In this document: positions 59,823 to 64,000 of the stretch, piece after piece
How positions within the stretch are numbered: position 1 is the stretch's first letter
Layout: each line of letters starts with the position of its first letter
Assembly: GCF_029852145.1 (NCBI RefSeq)
Contig: NC_079970.1
Span: 22,014,331-22,078,330, forward strand
DNA from: Microplitis mediator
Taxonomy: Eukaryota > Arthropoda > Insecta > Hymenoptera > Braconidae
Reading direction: 5' to 3'
DNA: 64,000 nucleotides
Made by a program: the position numbers and the translations under genes
The notes under the pieces: model-generated
What the model was told of the DNA's origin: nothing
What the model saw: the letters and a program-made list of their open reading frames with translations, nothing else
Database searches by the model: none

Positions 59823-60126
59823 AATACTCCCATTGATAATATTATTATTATTATTATCATTAAAAATATCTGATTGATATTTATATTAATATTCATGTAT
59901 GCTAATTATCATCATTTAACTGTTTAATTAAACATTAATAATTATATTAATAATCGTTACTCAATTATATAACTCCTTCAATATATTTGTTCAATAAAGT
60001 CTCGTATTAAATTTTAATAATCAATATCATTTTATTTCAATTGATAACTAATTAAAATAATCAAACTAAATGATAATATTTTAAAAAGATAATTACATTA
60101 ATTAATATTTTATTACTTTAAAGCAT
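59823..60126. terminator. Convergent 3' ends of Hrs (+) and the PDZ-ligand gene (-)
   Basis: AATAAA for Hrs lies at 59993-59998. The reverse-strand AATAAA (TTTATT on the plus strand) for the facing gene lies at 60032-60037. With cleavage 10-30 bases past each signal, the two transcripts would meet or overlap by a few tens of bases. The rest of the interval is AT-rich 3' UTR. Confidence 0.6.
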
Positions 60127-60752
60127 TTACACAGTCTCTACTTGACCTTTTTTTTTCCGACGTGATTGACCCTGCGTTGAAGTGAATGACGTTTCTTCAG
60201 AGTGTTTATTAATCACAGATATATCATTATTTATTGATAAATTTAATACAGGTATTTCATCCCTATCGGATGAACTGGCAGAACCGTTGACGGTCAGTGA
60301 AGACTTTCTAAGACGCATGTCTTCAAGTGGTATCTCTTCACTACGTGGTCTTGGCATCTTGGGTGAGCTGTCGCGAGATCTCATGCTGTCTTGAGATCTA
60401 CCGCTGCCACTCGGGCTGGCATCGTCACGCCGAGGTCTCATCGGCGTGTCCTTGCGCATTTGAGCCGCGAATCCTGGCACTTTGTTTACCATAAACATTG
60501 GCCGCGGTTGATCTTTTGGTCTTTGACCTCTTCCAGCTATTCCTGACAAATAATAAATTTATTAATCATGATCATGAAACTTTATTTATTTTTTTTTATG
60601 CTTTTTTATGAAATATATTACGTTCATGACGAATACCGAATAAAGCGTAATTTGGAGGAGTCGAACAGCTTGGAAGATTTGTTGGAATGTCTAGAAGTCG
60701 GGCTATTTGACTCATCTTCTTTTGTCGGGCTTTGATACGTCCTTTGCTTAAT
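60127..60752 (-). CDS. 3' end of an unrecognised gene; Ser/Arg-rich tail with a C-terminal PDZ ligand (partial)
   Basis: Minus-strand exons 60752-60622 and 60542-60127 join in phase (CAT GAA C/GA ATA) and encode the last 181 residues or so. The first part is basic and ordered-looking (LSKGRIKARQKKMSQIARLL, then DIPTNLP and PNYALFGIRHERIAGRGQ). The rest is disordered, rich in Arg/Ser/Pro (SPKMPRPRSEEIPLEDMR), and ends QVETV, a class I PDZ-binding motif (Thr at -2, Val at 0). The first visible exon enters in phase 2, so more exons lie further right, beyond the 5S/retrotransposon composite and the window edge. I do not recognise the family. A cytoplasmic tail of a scaffold-bound membrane protein would fit, but that is inference. 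Confidence 0.7.
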
Positions 60753-60960
60753 CTATTTTTAAATAATAATAATAATTTAGTATTTAATATATGATAGATA
60801 TTTGTAATTATTGTGGATGTGACATTAGACATGAGAAAAAAGTAACTGTAAATATTGATGATAAAAATGAATAATTAATTATCAATAAACATGGAAAATT
60901 AATTTATTTTATAAAATTTATCGAACGCGGGAAAATTTCGAAATTTAATTTAAATAAAAA

Positions 60961-61090
60961 ATAGCCAAGTAGCACTTGGTGACATTTATAAAATTAAAGT
61001 TTTGAGGCTGTTTCTTGACCTGTCGATAAGACATCAAAATTTAGACAAGATCAGAAATTTGTCACCAAAAAATATCTGCTTAAAAAACGA
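60961..61090. repeat. Dispersed repeat segment, inverted relative of 56578-56707
   Basis: Read in reverse, this segment matches Hrs intron 4 in several blocks: GCAGATATTTTTT, GGTGACA, AAATTTCTGATC, AACAGCCTCAAAAC and CCAAGTGxTACTTG. The two copies lie on either side of the last six Hrs exons. Confidence 0.6.
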
Positions 61091-61159
61091 CACAAAAATA
61101 ACTTTTACTTTAAAACTATTGAGTTCTAGTTTGAGGAAAAAAAAAAAAAAAAAATTGAT

Positions 61160-61253
61160 GCTAACAGCACGTGGTGTTCCCAAGCGGTCACCCATCCAAG
61201 TACTAACCACGCTCAATGATGCTTAACTTCGGTGATCAGACGAGAACCGGTGT
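61160..61253 (-). rRNA. 5S rRNA gene copy, 3' portion (interrupted)
   Basis: The minus strand carries the 3' two-thirds of insect 5S rRNA: CTGATCACCGAAGTTAAGC, TTAGTACTTGGATGGGTGAC, CGCTTGGGAACACCACGTGC and the closing GTTAGC. It therefore keeps the internal Pol III control elements (A-box-like AAGTTAAGC and the GATGGGTGACC region). A T run follows the 3' end (61138-61154 on the plus strand as A), as at a Pol III terminator. The 5' portion is 2.1 kb away at 63334-63371, on the other side of an inserted retrotransposon. Bases 61240-61253 are the duplicated target. Confidence 0.88.
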
Positions 61254-63333
61254 TTTTTTTTTTTTTTATAAAGAAGTTTATTTGCCTTATTTAATTACAA
61301 GTATTACAATAAATAAAAAAAAAATATATATTGTTTAATTGGCTGCAAATAACTTAAAATAGCCATTATTTGTATCCATGGATTTAAGGGGGTTGTTGGG
61401 CTCTTTGAGAGCAGCTGACAATCCTTGGGCTCATGTTAGAGATGTTTCTTTGATGGTTTATTGTTGTCTTTAAATGCTATGTCATTTAGGCTGATGATGT
61501 CGTTTTCGTTTAGTTTTAGTGCCATGATGTAAAAATATAATAATTTTATAAAAACTCATCTGGGCTTTTGGTCTTGTTATTAACTTATATTTATCTTATT
61601 TACAATATTTACATTATGTACAGTGAAGAGACCTAGTTGGTTTCCCAACTTGCGGTCCAGCCATTGGCTTTTCTTTTTCTCAGGGCTTTTCGATGTGGGG
61701 TTTCTTCAGATAGCCACCAATATTTGCCGCTCAGTCTATGAAAGTCTAGTTGATCTCTTTGCGGGAGTGAAGTTGAGTAGCTGAAGTTGAAATTTTCTCT
61801 TTGAAAACTATTAGAATTATAGTTTATTTTTTTATTGTGTCTGGAGCGATGAAAATGGTAAATTATTGGGATATTGTTGCTATTTTGGATGAGATCTTTT
61901 TTATCAAAGTATGGGAACATGTGGGGTAGGATGTATCCTGTTGAGTTGTATTTTTCAGCAGTCTCGTCTTCGATTCTGCTAATATTCTTTATTTCTTCGT
62001 TATTGATATGCGTAGTTTTCTGGTAGTAATCTCTATTTAATTTAGTGATGAAGTTGTCAATTCTTGGTATGTTGGCTCGGTTGTAGATCTCTGTGTTGCT
62101 AATGCAGTGTTTGTAGTTTGTGTGTTTAGATCTGTAGCTCCTTAAGCAAGTACGTAGGCATTTGCGTTCAAATACTCTGAGTTTCTCAATTATGGCTGCA
62201 CAGGTGTTCCACCAGAGAGGTGAGGCATATGTCATGATGGGCCTAATCAATAATTGATAGCATATTACTTTAGCTTTTGGGTATAAGTGCTTGCAGTAGA
62301 AAAGTCTTTTATTCGCATAAAAGGCTTTTTTAGCTTTTTCTAGCTGATATTCTATGTGGTTGTTTAGTTTCATCATTTGATCTAGGTATATGCCTAAATA
62401 TTTCACTTCATTTTTATGGGGTATTTCAATGATTGTTTTGGTGTCTGGGTGCTCTGTGCTTAACTTGAATCTTTGGATTAGCTCTCTACGATCTAGGTTG
62501 TAATGAGACAGTGGCTTTCTGAAGAGTATCGTTTCGCATTTTTCAGGATTGATTCGCAGATTCCATTGTTGGTAGAATTTATTTATGTTGTTAAGTAGCT
62601 TGTCCAGTTTATCTCTTAGCAGGCGGAGATTACTACTAGTCACGTAGACAATAAGGTCGTCTGCGAATGCTGCACTATATACGTCGAATTCAGAATTCAT
62701 ACCGTATAGTCTTAGTAATTTACTAGTGAATATATTAAAAAGTACTGGGGAGTTCACCGTGCCTTGCTGCAATCCTTCATATATTTTGAAGGTTAATGAT
62801 GAGAAATTAAGCCCGTCCCAGGTCTTGAAAGTTTTTCCGTGGATCATGTCATAAGTTAGTAGAATAAGCCAAGAGTCAAAGTCACATTTTATCATGGTGA
62901 AAATAAGTCCTGCGAGCCATACAGAATCGAAAGCTTTTTCGAGGTCTATGAGGACGGCAGCTGTGAAGTCATTAAAATGTAGGCCTTTTAATATATCTGT
63001 GATAACTTTCTGTACAGCATGACAAGTTGAATGTTGTCTTTTGAACCCGTATTGTTGGTCTGGGATAATTTTTTTTTCTTCACAAACCGCAACTATTAGT
63101 TTGTTTATTACTATTTCATATACTTTGCTGAGATTGGAGGTTAAGCTAATGGGTCTATAACTTGCTGGTTTCGAAGCGTCTTTATTCTTCTTAAGTATTG
63201 GGAGTACCTTCGCCTCTTTCCAGCATCGTGGATAGTAGCAATTATTTAGAGCGTTGTTAATGACGATTGTTAGTGCTATTATAATGGAGTCTGGTAGATG
63301 CTTTAATACAATAGCTGGAATCTCGTCTGGACC
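61254..63333 (-). mobile_element. 5'-truncated jockey-like non-LTR retrotransposon inserted in a 5S rRNA gene
   Basis: The element is 2080 bp. Its 3' end is a poly(A) tail (T run 61254-61267 on the plus strand) preceded by about 365 bp of 3' UTR. Its 5' end stops inside the reverse transcriptase domain. The perfect direct repeat ACGAGAACCGGTGT lies at 61240-61253 and 63334-63347. The repeat belongs to the 5S gene, so it is a target-site duplication. Poly(A), truncation and a 14-bp duplication are typical of target-primed reverse transcription. Confidence 0.9.
61633..63333 (-). CDS. Reverse transcriptase fragment of a jockey-like retrotransposon (ORF2, 5'-truncated, frame open)
   Basis: From the truncation point the minus strand reads 566 codons without a stop to TAG at 61635-61633. 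Reverse transcriptase blocks follow in order: ASYRPISLTSNLSKVYE, IPDQQYGFKRQHST, AVLIDLEKAFDSVW (motif A Asp), GLQQGTVNSPVLFN (motif B), AFADDLIVYV (motif C, catalytic Asp pair), INPEKCETILF and VKYLGIYLDQ. The C-terminal part has WWNTC and YYQ phrases as in mobile element jockey ORF2. The endonuclease domain and the start of RT are missing, so the copy cannot be autonomous. The lack of any stop or frameshift suggests a recent insertion. Confidence 0.92.
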   Translation of the reverse strand, partial: GPDEIPAIVLKHLPDSIIIALTIVINNALNNCYYPRCWKEAKVLPILKKNKDASKPASYRPISLTSNLSKVYEIVINKLIVAVCEEKKIIPDQQYGFKRQHSTCHAVQKVITDILKGLHFNDFTAAVLIDLEKAFDSVWLAGLIFTMIKCDFDSWLILLTYDMIHGKTFKTWDGLNFSSLTFKIYEGLQQGTVNSPVLFNIFTSKLLRLYGMNSEFDVYSAAFADDLIVYVTSSNLRLLRDKLDKLLNNINKFYQQWNLRINPEKCETILFRKPLSHYNLDRRELIQRFKLSTEHPDTKTIIEIPHKNEVKYLGIYLDQMMKLNNHIEYQLEKAKKAFYANKRLFYCKHLYPKAKVICYQLLIRPIMTYASPLWWNTCAAIIEKLRVFERKCLRTCLRSYRSKHTNYKHCISNTEIYNRANIPRIDNFITKLNRDYYQKTTHINNEEIKNISRIEDETAEKYNSTGYILPHMFPYFDKKDLIQNSNNIPIIYHFHRSRHNKKINYNSNSFQRENFNFSYSTSLPQRDQLDFHRLSGKYWWLSEETPHRKALRKRKANGWTASWETN

Positions 63334-63371
63334 ACGAGAACCGGTGTGTTCATCGTGATATGGCCGTTAGC
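63334..63371 (-). rRNA. 5S rRNA gene copy, 5' portion (interrupted)
   Basis: The minus strand from 63371 reads GCTAACGGCCATATCACG and then the 5S stretch ending ACACCGGTTCTCGT, the first 38 bases of 5S rRNA. Joined to 61239-61160 it gives about 118 nt, the expected size. Its first bases GCTAAC pair with the last bases GTTAGC of the 3' portion, as in helix I. Confidence 0.85.
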
Positions 63372-63426
63372 TGATAATCAGTGTTTATCTTGTACTTTAT
63401 ATACATTTGCTGTCGAATTATAAAAT

Positions 63427-63637
63427 GTGGAGTAGAAATACCATTTGTGGCCACAGCTCCATTTTTGAACATTTAATACTTCAATTTAATCAATGAAAAA
63501 ATATAAAAAAAAAGCTTCCAATGTAACAGTGTGATAAAAGAATCTTCGAACACATTAAAAAAATTATTTTATTTGAATTTTCCAAGTGTCCAAAACTAGC
63601 CCTAAAGCGGCCAAAAACGGTATCTCTACTCTGTCTT
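63427..63637. mobile_element. MITE related to 49318-49865, without the nested insertion
   Basis: GGAGTAGAAATACCATTTGTG at the left and AACGGTATCTCTACTC at the right match the outer ends of the element at 49.3 kb. Internal blocks (GCTCCATTTTTG, CAAGTGTCCAAAACTAGCCC) align with both halves of that copy. The GGAGT-family insert is absent. Confidence 0.75.
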
Positions 63638-63703
63638 ATCTATTTTTATACTTTTCCACGTAATTACTGATCACAAGTTTGACATTTCATTTTTTATTCT
63701 TAA

Positions 63704-64000
63704 GGGCATTCTCAGACAGTGGCCCCCACTTTTTTAAAATATGCAATGACTTTCAACTGTCATAACCGTATTAAAATTTTAATAATTAATTAAAAAAAAA
63801 ATTAAAACCTTAATTGAAAAAAGGACAACGTAGTCGGAATTTCGTTGAGATACAGAATTTAAAAAAAATTACTTACAATTGATATCAATTGGGAGTTAAA
63901 CGAAATTTGTTGAATAAATTTTAGCCAACAAAATTTAAAAATTCGAATTATAAAATTGACATGACGATTTTACTGAAATTTATTTAACGAATTTTGTTTA
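63704..64000. mobile_element. piggyBac-like MITE, second copy, cut by the window end
   Basis: It is preceded by TTAA (63700-63703) and begins GGGCATTCTCAGACAGTGGC. The sequence is nearly identical to 41229-41510 (for example ATGCAATGACTTTCAACTGT and GACATGACGATTTTACTGAA). The right end is outside the window. Confidence 0.8.

Larger units (their letters stand above)
63372..64000. other. AT-rich flank with two MITEs, probably intron of the PDZ-ligand gene
   Basis: No exon is visible. 63427-63637 is an uninterrupted relative of the GGGTAGAGGTACC element, and 63704 onward is a second copy of the TTAA-flanked element. Confidence 0.45.

Noticed and set aside
61160..61253. 5S-derived SINE (SINE3-like) instead of a real 5S gene copy
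   Set aside because: The matching 5' part is found beyond the inserted retrotransposon, the joined length is that of 5S rRNA, and a T run follows the 3' end. There is no SINE body or tail.
1..64000. Bacterial or viral origin, CRISPR array, tRNA genes, bracovirus segment
   Set aside because: All supported genes are spliced metazoan genes. No spaced direct repeats, no cloverleaf with A/B boxes that I could recognise, and no viral gene or excision motif was seen.

Overview
The window looks like the nuclear genome of an insect, most likely a parasitoid wasp (Hymenoptera, perhaps Braconidae; inference). It is AT-rich, the genes have many short introns with GT-AG ends, the proteins carry insect-type domain architectures with Q/N/H/P runs, and the non-coding DNA is packed with short foldback (MITE-like) repeats. 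No prokaryotic or viral gene set is present. I rebuilt six gene models by joining exons by hand. In five of them the total coding length is an exact multiple of three, which supports the splice choices. The sixth is only a 3' end.

Layout, left to right. 64-5996 (+): CTTNBP2/cortactin-binding family gene (naus-like), 8 exons, 721 aa. 8612-23652 (+): hnRNP L/smooth (sm), 10 coding exons, 478 aa, three RRMs. It has one AT-AC (U12-type) intron, possible alternative first exons, and a 171-codon in-frame open extension after its stop codon. About 24.2-34.2 kb: mostly non-coding, with MITEs and three exon-like islands on the minus strand. 34288-39618 (-): stum/SPEC3 family gene, 7 coding exons, 955 aa, with a 5' UTR exon at about 40.5 kb and a likely internal promoter. 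40.6-45.8 kb: repeat-rich intergenic DNA, including a piggyBac-like MITE with TTAA duplications. 45830-51293 (-): TJAP1/Pilt-like coiled-coil protein, 826 aa. 51971-55009 (-): Tctex1-type dynein light chain, 173 aa. 55607-59822 (+): Hrs/Hgs (ESCRT-0; VHS, FYVE, UIM, coiled coil, clathrin box), 807 aa, divergent from the Tctex1 gene across about 600 bp. 60127-60752 (-): last two exons of an unrecognised gene ending in a PDZ ligand, converging on Hrs.

At the right end a minus-strand 5S rRNA gene copy is cut in two by a 5'-truncated jockey-like retrotransposon. The element has a perfect 14-bp target-site duplication, a poly(A) end and a still-open reverse transcriptase frame. This composite appears to lie in an intron of the PDZ-ligand gene.

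The genes do not form a pathway. Shared themes are the actin/junction cytoskeleton (naus, TJAP1), RNA processing (sm), mechanosensation (stum), dynein transport and endosomal sorting (Hrs). The observations most worth following are the possible stop-codon readthrough of sm, the 5S-retrotransposon composite, the AT-AC intron, the cryptic exons downstream of stum, and several MITE families caught nested in each other with their empty sites visible.
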